39,531 bases of DNA from a virus, in IMG/VR virus record IMGVR_UViG_3300032291_001217, positions 1 to 39,531 of that record; one strand, given 5' to 3'. The notes under the pieces were generated by a model, which worked only from the letters and a program-made list of their open reading frames with translations, was not told where the DNA came from and did not search any database. The position numbers and the translations under genes were made by a program. Below, in pieces: positions 22,122-28,940 of the stretch. Each line of letters begins with the position of its first letter. Within the stretch, counting starts at the first letter, position 1.

Positions 22122-23540
22122 CTAAAAACCTGGCGTCGGAACGCGGTAAACCTCGCCGAACTGCGTTTTATCTTTCAGCAACTTGCCGGACTTCACCAGG
22201 CGCGTGAGATATCTTGAGAGTGTTCCCCGCGGAATTCCCATCGCAGGATCTGCCTTCTCCCACACATCCTTGAATGAAGATCCTTTCTCCTTGTCAACGC
22301 ATGCCATCACTTCCTCATCCTCGTATGCCTTCTTCGATCCTTCGGTTGGTCGCGCGTCGTCCGGATTAAATTCTGCTGTGCGTTTCATCAGCGGAAATTC
22401 CCACTGCACACAGAACGGATCGATCGGAGAAAAGTCTCTCATCGTCGGCTCAACGATTAAAACATTCTCTTCCTTGTGAGGATGCATGACGAATATACTG
22501 TCCGGGTCCCGGGCGAATACTGTACTGCCTGACATCTTGTCAAACCCGGCCCTGTTGCCGTGGCCCTTGCTGAAGTGATGCCCGAACACGACGCTCGCGT
22601 TTGTCTCCACTGCAATGCTGTCCACCTCGTTCATTAACGTAGCCATTTCCCCGGCTGAATTTTCATCTCTCTCTCCGTACAACTTGTAGATCGGGTCGAA
22701 GCAAATCAGCCCAAACTCTCCGATCCTTAGCTGGTCGATTATCTTGGGCCGCAACGCGCTCAGGTCCGCCGAGTGTCCGCGCAGATTCCAAACAAACAAC
22801 TGGTCGCTAGGGATCTGGATGCCCATCGCCCTGCATACGGATCTAATCCGCTCCCGGAACGAGTACTGCTGGATCTCAAAGTTAATGAACAGCACTCGCG
22901 TCTTGCGGGTAGGCATCTCCCAAAACTTTGTGCCCGACGCTACGCATATCGCCAACTGCAACAGCGTCCAGGTCTTCATGCTCTTGCTGGTCCCGCCTAG
23001 CACCATCTTGCAACCGCGGTGCAGGGCTCCGTAAATAATCTCCTCCGGCTTCTCAATCGGCAATTCGTCCAGGGCCCCAGCCTCCATGATCAGCGGAAGG
23101 TTCCCACTGCCCCATGGCTTGCTGGCCCCGGCCAGGATGTTCCTAATATCTTCCGGGCACGCGTCCTGTTCTTCCATCGCACCGAGCGCCTTGAGCGCAG
23201 CTGTGTGCATGTTCCGCATCCGCGTAGTCTTCCGCAACCTGGGCAACCAATAGTCCATCTTCGACGCGGACGTGATCGATCCAGACATAATCTTCAGGCT
23301 GAATTCGTGCACATACTTCTGGTGTTCCTTCGCCACAAACTCACCCATGGCGACAGCGTCAGGTGGCACACCGTCCCTGAGCCCCCGGGCGACGCACCGG
23401 GCTACTGGTTGGTAGTAGTTGTGTGGGTCCAGGATCTCAGCCTTGTTGCGCTCCAGGATCTCGGGGTCAGTGAAGCATGCTGACAGCACTGCCCACTCAG
23501 CCTCGTTGTCCCGCGGTGGTCCGTAAGAGTCCGGGTTCAT
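22122..23540 (-). CDS. Replicative helicase: DnaB-like N-terminus, RepA-like core, wHTH tail
   Basis: A 472-residue protein. Residues 8-125 resemble the DnaB N-terminal helical domain (D-N-E-A-E-W-A-V-L-S-A-C-F, H-N-Y-Y-Q-P-V). The RecA-fold core follows: Walker A G-G-T-S-K-S-M-K-T at 182-190, F-I-N-F-E at 218-222, Walker B L-I-C-F-D-P-I-Y at 278-285, and V-V-F-G-H-H-F-S-K-G at 317-326, as in RepA-type hexameric helicases. Residues about 405-465 look like a winged helix (G-I-P-R-G-T-L-S-R-Y-L-T-R-L-V). It would unwind DNA at the phage origin and recruit host polymerase. ATG 23540 overlaps the previous stop as ATGA; the longer frame to 23603 is rejected. Confidence 0.85.
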   Translation of the reverse strand: MNPDSYGPPRDNEAEWAVLSACFTDPEILERNKAEILDPHNYYQPVARCVARGLRDGVPPDAVAMGEFVAKEHQKYVHEFSLKIMSGSITSASKMDYWLPRLRKTTRMRNMHTAALKALGAMEEQDACPEDIRNILAGASKPWGSGNLPLIMEAGALDELPIEKPEEIIYGALHRGCKMVLGGTSKSMKTWTLLQLAICVASGTKFWEMPTRKTRVLFINFEIQQYSFRERIRSVCRAMGIQIPSDQLFVWNLRGHSADLSALRPKIIDQLRIGEFGLICFDPIYKLYGERDENSAGEMATLMNEVDSIAVETNASVVFGHHFSKGHGNRAGFDKMSGSTVFARDPDSIFVMHPHKEENVLIVEPTMRDFSPIDPFCVQWEFPLMKRTAEFNPDDARPTEGSKKAYEDEEVMACVDKEKGSSFKDVWEKADPAMGIPRGTLSRYLTRLVKSGKLLKDKTQFGEVYRVPTPGF

Positions 23541-23701
23541 TTGTACTGCCTTCCCCACATGTTCCGCCAAGTAGTCCCGCGCATCTCCACGATCACTTGC
23601 CAAACCTTGTCAGGAAATATCCAGCACTTCTCGACCTGGAACTGTTCTGCCAGTTTCTTTAGTTCGTTTGGGACCGCGCACTTGTAGTCGTCGATCTTCA
23701 T
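23537..23701 (-). CDS. Small helicase-linked protein
   Basis: A 54-residue protein joined at both ends by ATGA overlaps (23701-23698 and 23540-23537). It contains D-D-Y-K-C-A-V-P-N-E-L-K-K-L-A-E-Q-F, C-W-I-F-P-D-K-V-W-Q-V-I and T-T-W-R-N-M-W-G. The tight coupling to the helicase suggests a partner or loader, but the sequence itself gives no family. Confidence 0.65.
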   Translation of the reverse strand: MKIDDYKCAVPNELKKLAEQFQVEKCWIFPDKVWQVIVEMRGTTWRNMWGRQYK

Positions 23702-24060
23702 CGGTTCCCCTTCCTGGACTGATGGAACTTCCTGTGCTCGTTCTCAATGCACTTCTCAGGGGTCAACTTCTCCAGGCGCCGGACTACGTCGCGGTGATCC
23801 ACATTGGCCCCGGCGACCATAAGCCATGTAGCCATGGGTTCCCCGCGTACCGCGCGCACTAATTCCTCGGACTCCGTATACGTTTTGTATCCGTCACCCT
23901 GCCAGGCAGTGCGTACTGGCTTGGCGATCTGTACTAAGCCGGACAGGATTCTCCTTCGGTTCAGTAGTTTAATATCTGAGATCATCTGCACGACGACCTC
24001 TCCTGCTAGTTGCCTGTACCGTTCGGTCAGGTCTCCTTTCGTGAGTCTGGTTGATTGCAT
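23698..24060 (-). CDS. Hypothetical early protein
   Basis: A 120-residue basic helical protein. Its N-terminal part is T-K-G-D-L-T-E-R-Y-R-Q-L-A-G-E-V-V. Then come L-L-N-R-R-R-I-L-S-G-L-V-Q-I-A, a W-Q-G-D-G-Y-K-T-Y segment, and a C-terminal half with G-E-P-M-A-T-W-L-M-V-A-G-A-N-V-D-H-R-D-V-V-R-R-L-E. Its start overlaps the previous gene by 34 bases. It sits two genes before the helicase, so a replication role is possible but unproven. Confidence 0.65.
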   Translation of the reverse strand: MQSTRLTKGDLTERYRQLAGEVVVQMISDIKLLNRRRILSGLVQIAKPVRTAWQGDGYKTYTESEELVRAVRGEPMATWLMVAGANVDHRDVVRRLEKLTPEKCIENEHRKFHQSRKGNR

Positions 24061-24278
24061 TGTGGGGTTCCTTTCGTTGGGGTTGTTGTCTTATCTTCTA
24101 CAAAACTTCCTGTCAACATGTCCAGCTTATATCCATTGCCGTGCCAATAATCGTAAAGCATCGCGTTGATTATTCTTCCCTGGTTGCCGAACTCAAGCGG
24201 GAACAGACTACCCGGGGCCAGCCCGAACTCCTTCACGAGAGCTCCGAACTTTGCCGTCGTTAGCTTGTAGATTTTCAC
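24027..24278 (-). CDS. Hypothetical early protein
   Basis: An 83-residue protein starting at GTG 24278, with AAGGA five bases upstream. It contains K-F-G-A-L-V-K-E-F-G-L, F-P-L-E-F-G-N-Q-G-R-I and Y-D-Y-W-H-G-N-G-Y-K-L-D-M-L. The C-terminal 20 residues are Thr/Pro/Gln-rich and lie in the overlap with the next gene. It overlaps the upstream gene by 71 bases. Function unknown. Confidence 0.6.
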   Translation of the reverse strand: MKIYKLTTAKFGALVKEFGLAPGSLFPLEFGNQGRIINAMLYDYWHGNGYKLDMLTGSFVEDKTTTPTKGTPQCNQPDSRKET

Positions 24279-24438
24279 TTATTTCCTTGTTGAATAACAG
24301 GGCCGCGTCGACGTTGGTAATAATCTGCCGGACTGACGGAGCGTGGGTATGGTCCGACGCATCTCTTTGCACAATGAGCATCCTCCTGGTTGCTTCGAGG
24401 ATATCACGTTGCCACTTGATGGTGTTTGCCAAACTCAC
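24208..24438 (-). CDS. Hypothetical helical early protein
   Basis: A 76-residue protein starting at GTG 24438, joined to the previous stop as GTGA. The first 60 residues are helical and charged (I-K-W-Q-R-D-I-L-E-A-T-R-R-M-L-I-V-Q-R-D, N-V-D-A-A-L-L-F-N-K-E-I). The tail is Gly/Arg/Ser-rich and falls in the overlap with the next gene, which may account for its loose composition. No family recognised. Confidence 0.6.
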   Translation of the reverse strand: MSLANTIKWQRDILEATRRMLIVQRDASDHTHAPSVRQIITNVDAALLFNKEISENLQANDGKVRSSREGVRAGPG

Positions 24439-24590
24439 CGATTCTTGCTCTTGCCAGCTGCGTTGAGTGCGATCGCGACCATCTGTTCAAAGCTCCGGGC
24501 CTTGCCTCCGGCCCCGCGCTCCTTGCCCTTCCTTTTGTTATCCTTCATCAGTTCCCGCATGTTCTTCGATACGTTCTTTCCTAATGGCAT
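24435..24590 (-). CDS. DUF6496-like small phage protein
   Basis: A 51-residue basic protein. It starts M-P-L-G-K-N-V-S-K-N-M-R-E-L, continues K-G-K-E-R-G-A-G-G-K-A-R-S and ends Q-M-V-A-I-A-L-N-A-A-G-K-S-K. This is the pattern of small phage proteins often labelled DUF6496, of unknown role but frequent in early regions. AAAGGAT lies just before ATG 24590. The next gene starts in its stop. Confidence 0.75.
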   Translation of the reverse strand: MPLGKNVSKNMRELMKDNKRKGKERGAGGKARSFEQMVAIALNAAGKSKNR

Positions 24591-24604
24591 ATGTATCCTT
24601 TCTG

Positions 24605-24880
24605 TTATTTGTTTACCGACATTGAGTGCATGAAGATCGGAGTCTGCTCACCCACATACGATCCGGCAATGTTATAATCAAAAAATTCCTGAGCATCTTC
24701 GTAAGACATTCCCTGCTCCTGGAGCTCTTCGATCACCTTGTCAATGTCGTACACTGCCCGGATCTTTTCCCCGAACGTAAAGGCAACGCCGACGAATGCC
24801 TTGTCGAGTCCATCGGCCAGCACCATGTTCTCCGCCTCTTCTCCGTACATTTCAATTAGTTCTTCGATTAGGTCGTTCAT
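24605..24880 (-). CDS. Conserved early phage protein
   Basis: A 91-residue acidic protein. ATG 24880 overlaps the previous stop as ATGA, so the longer frame to 24955 is rejected. It holds D-L-I-E-E-L-I-E-M-Y-G-E-E, then V-Y-D-I-D-K-V-I-E-E-L, the segment Q-G-M-S-Y-E-D-A-Q-E-F-F-D-Y-N, and ends G-S-Y-V-G-E-Q-T-P-I-F. This pattern (YD, GMS-x-E-x-A, F-x-x-N, YVG-x-x-T-P) is a recurrent small phage family without known function. Confidence 0.75.
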   Translation of the reverse strand: MNDLIEELIEMYGEEAENMVLADGLDKAFVGVAFTFGEKIRAVYDIDKVIEELQEQGMSYEDAQEFFDYNIAGSYVGEQTPIFMHSMSVNK

Positions 24881-25467
24881 GCTGTCTCCTCCCCCACTAC
24901 GTCGTCCCAGGTCGCCCCCTCGCCGTGCCAGGTCTCGCGCTGTCCGCGCAGCCACTTAGGCTTTTCGCCTGGAGTAGTGAAGCTCGACTCGTTCCATAGA
25001 ACATTGTTGCCCGGGACCGCGGTCATGCGTCCGTTGTTCAGCTTGATAAAGTGATGCGATTTGGTCTGCTCCGGGGCCATGGAGAATCCGTCTCCGTAAG
25101 GTTCCGCGGTAAACATGTAGCGCCCGACCTCCCATGTCTTCTTGCTGGCGATCCACACCTTACACGATAGGCCCATCAGATACTCGTACTCGATCGTCAC
25201 AAAGTTCCATCCGAAACAGTCCCACCTCTGCGCGTCGTTGAGATCCCAATCCATGATCGCAATGTCGCCGTGAGCCAAGGCATGCAGTGGAAGTCCGCGG
25301 TAGATCGCTCCACACTTGAGCATGACAGTGCATCCCCAGGCCCGGCCAGGGATCGCGGTCAGTCCAAACCAGACAGCGTCTTCTATCTCTTGCTTTTCAC
25401 CGTCCGACACAAACGCCATGTCGACCTTGACGTATAGGTGGCGCGGAAGGTTGGCTGCGTGTGTCAT
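24877..25467 (-). CDS. Conserved phage protein of unknown function
   Basis: A 196-residue protein. ATG 25467 lies just after the previous stop with GAAGAAG upstream; the track to 25527 would overlap that gene. The N-terminal half contains Y-V-K-V-D-M-A-F-V-S-D-G, A-V-W-F-G-L-T-A-I-P-G-R-A-W-G-C and Y-R-G-L-P-L-H-A-L-A. The middle carries A-Q-R-W-D-C-F-G-W-N-F and Y-E-Y-L-M-G-L-S-C-K-V-W. It is rich in Trp and beta-strands. I have the impression of a conserved phage family, but no activity can be named. Confidence 0.7.
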   Translation of the reverse strand: MTHAANLPRHLYVKVDMAFVSDGEKQEIEDAVWFGLTAIPGRAWGCTVMLKCGAIYRGLPLHALAHGDIAIMDWDLNDAQRWDCFGWNFVTIEYEYLMGLSCKVWIASKKTWEVGRYMFTAEPYGDGFSMAPEQTKSHHFIKLNNGRMTAVPGNNVLWNESSFTTPGEKPKWLRGQRETWHGEGATWDDVVGEETA

Positions 25468-25468
25468 T

Positions 25469-25642
25469 TTACTTCTTCCAAGGTGATTCGCTCTTAATCT
25501 TCTTCCAAACCGACTCATCCTTGTCAAGGCTAAGAGACCAGTTCATGACCCTATTGTATATCGAATACCCATATCCAAACCGCATGATCGTCCTCGAGAT
25601 CAAATCTCCTATCCAATAAAAAGTCCAGGCTAGTGCTCTCAT
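25469..25642 (-). CDS. Small membrane-associated protein
   Basis: A 57-residue protein beginning R-A-L-A-W-T-F-Y-W-I-G-D-L-I, a short hydrophobic, aromatic stretch. It continues R-F-G-Y-G-Y-S-I-Y-N and a charged C-terminus with W-K-K-I-K. ATG 25642 sits in the stop of the 26-codon gene as ATGA. There is no ribosome site of its own, so translation probably depends on coupling. A membrane-edge peptide is likely; function unknown. Confidence 0.55.
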   Translation of the reverse strand: MRALAWTFYWIGDLISRTIMRFGYGYSIYNRVMNWSLSLDKDESVWKKIKSESPWKK

Positions 25643-25719
25643 TTTGTTAGCTTGTCGCAGTAGATTGCCATCAATCCAAAAACAACTACCCAAACAATAA
25701 TTGCGAACCAACCGTTCAT
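25639..25719 (-). CDS. 26-residue membrane peptide
   Basis: An ORF of 26 codons with one membrane segment (G-W-F-A-I-I-V-W-V-V-V-F-G-L-M-A-I-Y) and a basic end (C-D-K-L-T-K). Both ends are fixed by ATGA overlaps: 25719-25716 with the hydroxylase stop and 25642-25639 with the next start. This double coupling is the main evidence that it is translated. Confidence 0.6.
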   Translation of the reverse strand: MNGWFAIIVWVVVFGLMAIYCDKLTK

Positions 25720-26279
25720 CTCCACTGCCCCCCGGTTAGCCAGGCGACCAGGACCCACCTAGAGCCAAAGAACACTGGCAGTGCCTGGTGCTTTATGTAG
25801 GTAGGAAACATAGTTGCCGATCCCCGCTTCTTAACATCCTTGGCGTTATGCAAATCACACTCAACCCGCAATCCTCCGCCGAGAAACTCTGATGGATCTG
25901 ATAGGTTGATCACCATCGTTAGCTTGCGATCGCTGCCGTCGAAGCAGTCGAAGTGTGGCAGGAAAAACTGCCCGGGCCTGTAGCGCAGAATCTGCAGTTG
26001 TTGCATCCCGGTAATGTCTAGCCTGTAGTGCTGTTGGTTTAGATCCCCGGCCATGTTCCTCACCACTTCGTATAGCCACTTGTAATGTTCCGCGAACGGC
26101 ACCCAACACGACGAGCATGTCCTGGTGAACGCGGCCCGGGTTGTTCCGTCCTTATTCATGATGTGAGATCTCTTCATGCCTATGACCTGGGCGTCATCGC
26201 GGATCATGTTGCACTGGTGCTCAGTCAACACGTCCGGCTCGCACACTGCTGTAAGGATCTTTTGTTTGAAGTTATCCAT
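25716..26279 (-). CDS. 2OG-Fe(II) dioxygenase (prolyl hydroxylase-like)
   Basis: A 187-residue enzyme with the double-stranded beta-helix motifs of the P4H/PKHD group. The iron ligands H109-F-D111 come after R-Y-R-P-G-Q-F-F-L-P, the distal ligand is H164 (Y-I-K-H-Q-A-L-P-V), and R174 (G-S-R-W-V-L-V-A-W) binds 2-oxoglutarate. L-G-G-G-L at 133-137 lies between them. It would hydroxylate a protein, sugar or nucleobase using oxygen. It lies next to two glycosyltransferases; a joint modification path is an inference. The start overlaps the upstream gene by eight bases. Confidence 0.85.
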   Translation of the reverse strand: MDNFKQKILTAVCEPDVLTEHQCNMIRDDAQVIGMKRSHIMNKDGTTRAAFTRTCSSCWVPFAEHYKWLYEVVRNMAGDLNQQHYRLDITGMQQLQILRYRPGQFFLPHFDCFDGSDRKLTMVINLSDPSEFLGGGLRVECDLHNAKDVKKRGSATMFPTYIKHQALPVFFGSRWVLVAWLTGGQWR

Positions 26280-26526
26280 TTGCTATCTCCTTGAGCGCGG
26301 TCTTCAGCGCGTACTGGAACAGTGCTTCCTTGTCGTTAGCGATATGGACGCGCCCGGCCTCAACGATTGATTCGTACACATCATCGTCAACATCAAGATT
26401 TAATTCGTAGCAAACAACTTTCTTCTCAGAAACGATTCTGATTAGATCTGTTTTAGGTTTGCCTGGATTTCTTTTGTCTTTGCCAGGATATCTTCTGGCT
26501 TGATTGACTTTAGAACGTTGCACCAT
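26272..26526 (-). CDS. Hypothetical small protein
   Basis: An 84-residue protein. The first 30 residues are basic (R-R-Y-P-G-K-D-K-R-N-P-G-K-P-K); the rest is an acidic domain with N-L-D-V-D-D-D-V-Y-E-S-I-V-E-A-G and a terminal helix K-E-A-L-F-Q-Y-A-L-K-T-A-L. ATG 26526 has GGGAG about nine bases upstream, so the 85-base overlap with the glycosyltransferase end appears real. No family recognised. Confidence 0.6.
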   Translation of the reverse strand: MVQRSKVNQARRYPGKDKRNPGKPKTDLIRIVSEKKVVCYELNLDVDDDVYESIVEAGRVHIANDKEALFQYALKTALKEIANG

Positions 26527-27506
26527 TTGGGTTCTCCCTGTATTGCGTTGACCGCGTCTTTACATTTGTCCTTGGGTTGCTCGTACACCGAGCATGGGGC
26601 GTGGGGACAAACATCTTTAGGAAAGATTGGCTTCACATACTTGTAGTACTTCGACGTGTGCTCAGGTCCGTAGGGTCCGTACAGTCCAACGGTTGGAGCG
26701 TCGAATATCGCTGTCATGTGCATGATTGCCGACTCCGGGCAAACTGCCATGTCGCAACGCGCGGCCAGATGCATTAGCGTCCTGACGTTGCGTAGTCTTC
26801 CCTGGAGATTGATGAGCCTCTGATGCGTGATGGACAGGGGAGGATCGTCATGGCCCACTGCTACGACTTGCCAATCCTTGTTCTCCTTTAGGAACGACTT
26901 GATGAACAGCCCCGCCTCGTATGTTGGGTAGCTCTTCCACAGGCTAGATCCGCTGATCGAATAGAGCAGGAACGGTCCTTCCGGATGAAATCCAATGTCG
27001 GCAAGCTCGTTCTGGTCCTTGTCCAGTAGCTTTGCGTAAGGCTTCTTAAAGTTGTCGTCGACCTCGACGCCCCAGGATCTGTAGACGTAGTCGTAAACGT
27101 TTCCGTCCAGGTGCGCTGTCTTTGATAGGATATCGTCCAGGCATACGTGGCCCTTGTAAGACTTCCAGGTGGCAATCGTAGGAGCCAACGGCATGACCCT
27201 GACTCCGGCGAATCCTTCCCACAGTGGCAAGTGCCGTTGCGGAACGTAAGCCTCGATCCTTCCGTCTCCCTCGTAGTGTTGCATGGCCCTGGCTATGCCC
27301 ATAGCGATGAACTGATCCCCGATCGCTCCACCGCGGTACAGGCAGGCATATCCTCCGGAAGCGCAACCAACCCGGTACGGAATTGTGTACGCGTCAGCGT
27401 GTGTGCCAGGAACCCCGCGGACCTCGTCCGGTACTACGATTGAATCGTGTGGATGATGCAAACGATCGTCCAACATCATGGGATCTTTTAGTGTCAATAT
27501 TCTCAT
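26442..27506 (-). CDS. Glycosyltransferase family 9-like (heptosyltransferase type)
   Basis: A 354-residue GT-B protein. The N-terminal nucleotide-sugar transferase motif Y-R-G-G-A-I-G-D-Q-F-I-A lies at 57-68. The C-terminal donor half has A-A-R-C-D-M-A-V-C-P-E-S-A-I-M-H-M-T-A at 248-266 and then P-T-V-G-L-Y-G-P at 271-278, the GT9 signature in which LPS heptosyltransferases bind ADP-heptose. Four Cys near 300-330 could bind a metal. In a phage it could alter the host LPS core or decorate virion or DNA. It is joined to the GT8-like gene by ATGA. Confidence 0.8.
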   Translation of the reverse strand: MRILTLKDPMMLDDRLHHPHDSIVVPDEVRGVPGTHADAYTIPYRVGCASGGYACLYRGGAIGDQFIAMGIARAMQHYEGDGRIEAYVPQRHLPLWEGFAGVRVMPLAPTIATWKSYKGHVCLDDILSKTAHLDGNVYDYVYRSWGVEVDDNFKKPYAKLLDKDQNELADIGFHPEGPFLLYSISGSSLWKSYPTYEAGLFIKSFLKENKDWQVVAVGHDDPPLSITHQRLINLQGRLRNVRTLMHLAARCDMAVCPESAIMHMTAIFDAPTVGLYGPYGPEHTSKYYKYVKPIFPKDVCPHAPCSVYEQPKDKCKDAVNAIQGEPKWCNVLKSIKPEDILAKTKEIQANLKQI

Positions 27507-28147
27507 GGTAGTACCTTGTCCATTTCCTCAATCCACTTCGCGCGGTCGTCTCCGTAGATCCCGGCTGCGTGTGGCATGAATCCGTCTGACTGCTTCTTGT
27601 CCTTCGGGGTATTGATCTCCATCGCATTCCATTCCCAACTCAGGAAACGAATGGAGTAACCGAGCATCCTGGCCCGGTAGTTAGTGAAGGTCTGCTCCGG
27701 GAACGCGAACGGTGCGTATACGAAATTGGCCCAGGCGCCTGCGTGTTGCTTGTCGCAAACCATCACCCCGGTGTTGAAATAGCCCTGGGTCCACTTGACC
27801 GATCCGAGCATTGCCTGAGATAGGATCATCTCGTTGGCCCGGCCCCAATGTAGCTGGTCACCGTGAGGCGCGTCGGCGCAGGCATAGAAGTGTCCCTGGG
27901 GAAAAGTCTCGAATGGGTTTACGCACTCGCGCGAGATCAATACATCGCTGTCAACGAATAGGGTTCTGTCAGCATTCTGCACCGCATCGACTAGCGACAT
28001 TTTGGCTAGCAGTCCGATCGGCTTCTCTGGTTTAATGACCACAAGATTTGCGTCCCACCGCTTAGATGATTCTTCCATCCTTGGGAGGGAATGCTTCTCA
28101 AACCATTCCGGCAACTGGCAACTAACTGTTACTATTTGCCTCTTCAT
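27503..28147 (-). CDS. Glycosyltransferase family 8-like
   Basis: A 214-residue GT-A protein: D-S-D-V-L-I at 66-71 is the metal-binding D-x-D, G-Y-F-N-T-G-V-M-V at 122-130 is a typical GT8 block, and E-Q-T-F-T-N at 151-156 is the usual E-Q-x-x-x-N. P-H-A-A-G at 192-196 gives the third metal ligand histidine. It would transfer a hexose from a UDP-sugar to an unknown acceptor. GGAGG precedes ATG 28147; the start overlaps the previous gene by 26 bases. Its partner GT9 gene follows immediately. Confidence 0.8.
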   Translation of the reverse strand: MKRQIVTVSCQLPEWFEKHSLPRMEESSKRWDANLVVIKPEKPIGLLAKMSLVDAVQNADRTLFVDSDVLISRECVNPFETFPQGHFYACADAPHGDQLHWGRANEMILSQAMLGSVKWTQGYFNTGVMVCDKQHAGAWANFVYAPFAFPEQTFTNYRARMLGYSIRFLSWEWNAMEINTPKDKKQSDGFMPHAAGIYGDDRAKWIEEMDKVLP

Positions 28148-28274
28148 GGATGCCTACCTCCTTAATTGCTTTCTTTAATCCCTCCGGGATGATCGTCAGC
28201 TTCCCGGTAGAATCAAACACATCTCCGTTGGAAGTGACCGCGTAGTATCTTTCGCCCCACTGGACGTAGGTCAT
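28122..28274 (-). CDS. Hypothetical small protein
   Basis: A 50-residue protein whose ATG 28274 overlaps the previous stop as ATGA, with AGGAAGG upstream. It contains Y-V-Q-W-G-E-R-Y-Y-A-V-T-S-N-G-D-V-F-D and a C-terminal helix E-G-L-K-K-A-I-K-E-V-G. The first part looks like a small beta-hairpin domain. The frame to 28334 is rejected. Function unknown. Confidence 0.65.
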   Translation of the reverse strand: MTYVQWGERYYAVTSNGDVFDSTGKLTIIPEGLKKAIKEVGIHEEANSNS

Positions 28275-28468
28275 GTCGCCTTCCTCTCGTCCATGAATCT
28301 CTGAATAATCTGATGCAGCCGATAATTTTCCCATGACAGATACTCCATGATGCGCTCCATCCTGGTCGACTCGTCCTTGTGAAGAAACACTGCGAGAGGG
28401 TCCTCCCAGGTCTTTGTCTTCGGCCCGATATGGATGCTGGTACTATTTGTCGTCACGGATTTTATCAA
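28271..28468 (-). CDS. Hypothetical small helical protein
   Basis: A frame of 65 codons. The convincing part is the C-terminal 45 residues (D-P-L-A-V-F-L-H-K-D-E-S-T-R-M-E-R-I-M, then Y-L-S-W-E-N-Y-R-L-H-Q), a helical segment. The start is unclear: TTG 28468 and GTG 28456 both lack a ribosome site and overlap the upstream membrane gene. The stop is joined to the next gene as ATGA, which supports the 3' end. Confidence 0.5.
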   Translation of the reverse strand: MIKSVTTNSTSIHIGPKTKTWEDPLAVFLHKDESTRMERIMEYLSWENYRLHQIIQRFMDERKAT

Positions 28469-28574
28469 TTTTATCGATTGCGATCATGGTCACCCAAACT
28501 GCTGGTGCAAGTACAATCACGATCGTTGTGACCAATCCGATTAAGAATATCAATTCGATGATGCGCCCAGCCAT
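28443..28574 (-). CDS. 43-residue membrane protein
   Basis: A small protein with one long membrane segment (I-I-E-L-I-F-L-I-G-L-V-T-T-I-V-I-V-L-A-P, about residues 4-31) and a charged tail I-D-K-I-D-K-I-R-D-D-K. ATG 28574 overlaps the previous stop as TAATG. It is a possible early membrane protein such as a superinfection or antiholin factor, but nothing specific identifies it. Confidence 0.6.
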   Translation of the reverse strand: MAGRIIELIFLIGLVTTIVIVLAPAVWVTMIAIDKIDKIRDDK

Positions 28575-28939
28575 TATCGTATCTTTCCTTCCTTTGCCTT
28601 GTAGAGCGTGAACACGGCTCGGACCAGTGCGCGCTCCAGATGGTCGATGCACGTCTCGCCGGAACCGTCCGGAGAAGACACGTTGCCATCGATCTGTTGC
28701 ATCGCCCGGGTCATGTGGGCAATCGCCCGGTCCGAGTTGTAGCGGAGTGAGTTCTTGTGGAACCACTCTCCAAACCTAGACTTGTTTGACCCGCGGTTCA
28801 TGATCTTTCTGATCACGCCGCTCGCATAGGTGGCTACGTATTCGATCGTTGGTTCTGTATGATCCTTGACCGGGAGCCCCTCCTGGAGCTCGCGGACTGC
28901 TGTGCCTAGCGAATCGATTGCCTCCATGATTGATTCCAT
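28574..28939 (-). CDS. Early protein, DUF5664-like at most
   Basis: A 121-residue helical protein. Its second half reads F-G-E-W-F-H-K-N-S-L-R-Y-N-S-D-R-A-I-A-H-M-T-R-A-M and then C-I-D-H-L-E-R-A-L-V-R-A-V-F-T-L. The spacing of H-x-x-x-A and D-H-L-x-x-A recalls the DUF5664 group (dATP/dGTP diphosphohydrolase-related), which supports phage nucleotide metabolism. Key acidic residues of a hydrolase are not clearly present, so activity is doubtful. Confidence 0.6.
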   Translation of the reverse strand: MESIMEAIDSLGTAVRELQEGLPVKDHTEPTIEYVATYASGVIRKIMNRGSNKSRFGEWFHKNSLRYNSDRAIAHMTRAMQQIDGNVSSPDGSGETCIDHLERALVRAVFTLYKAKEGKIR

Positions 28940-28940
28940 A

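Noticed and set aside
24877-25527. N-terminal extension to 25527
   Set aside because: It lies in the previous gene and ATG 25467 follows that gene's stop with a purine-rich site.
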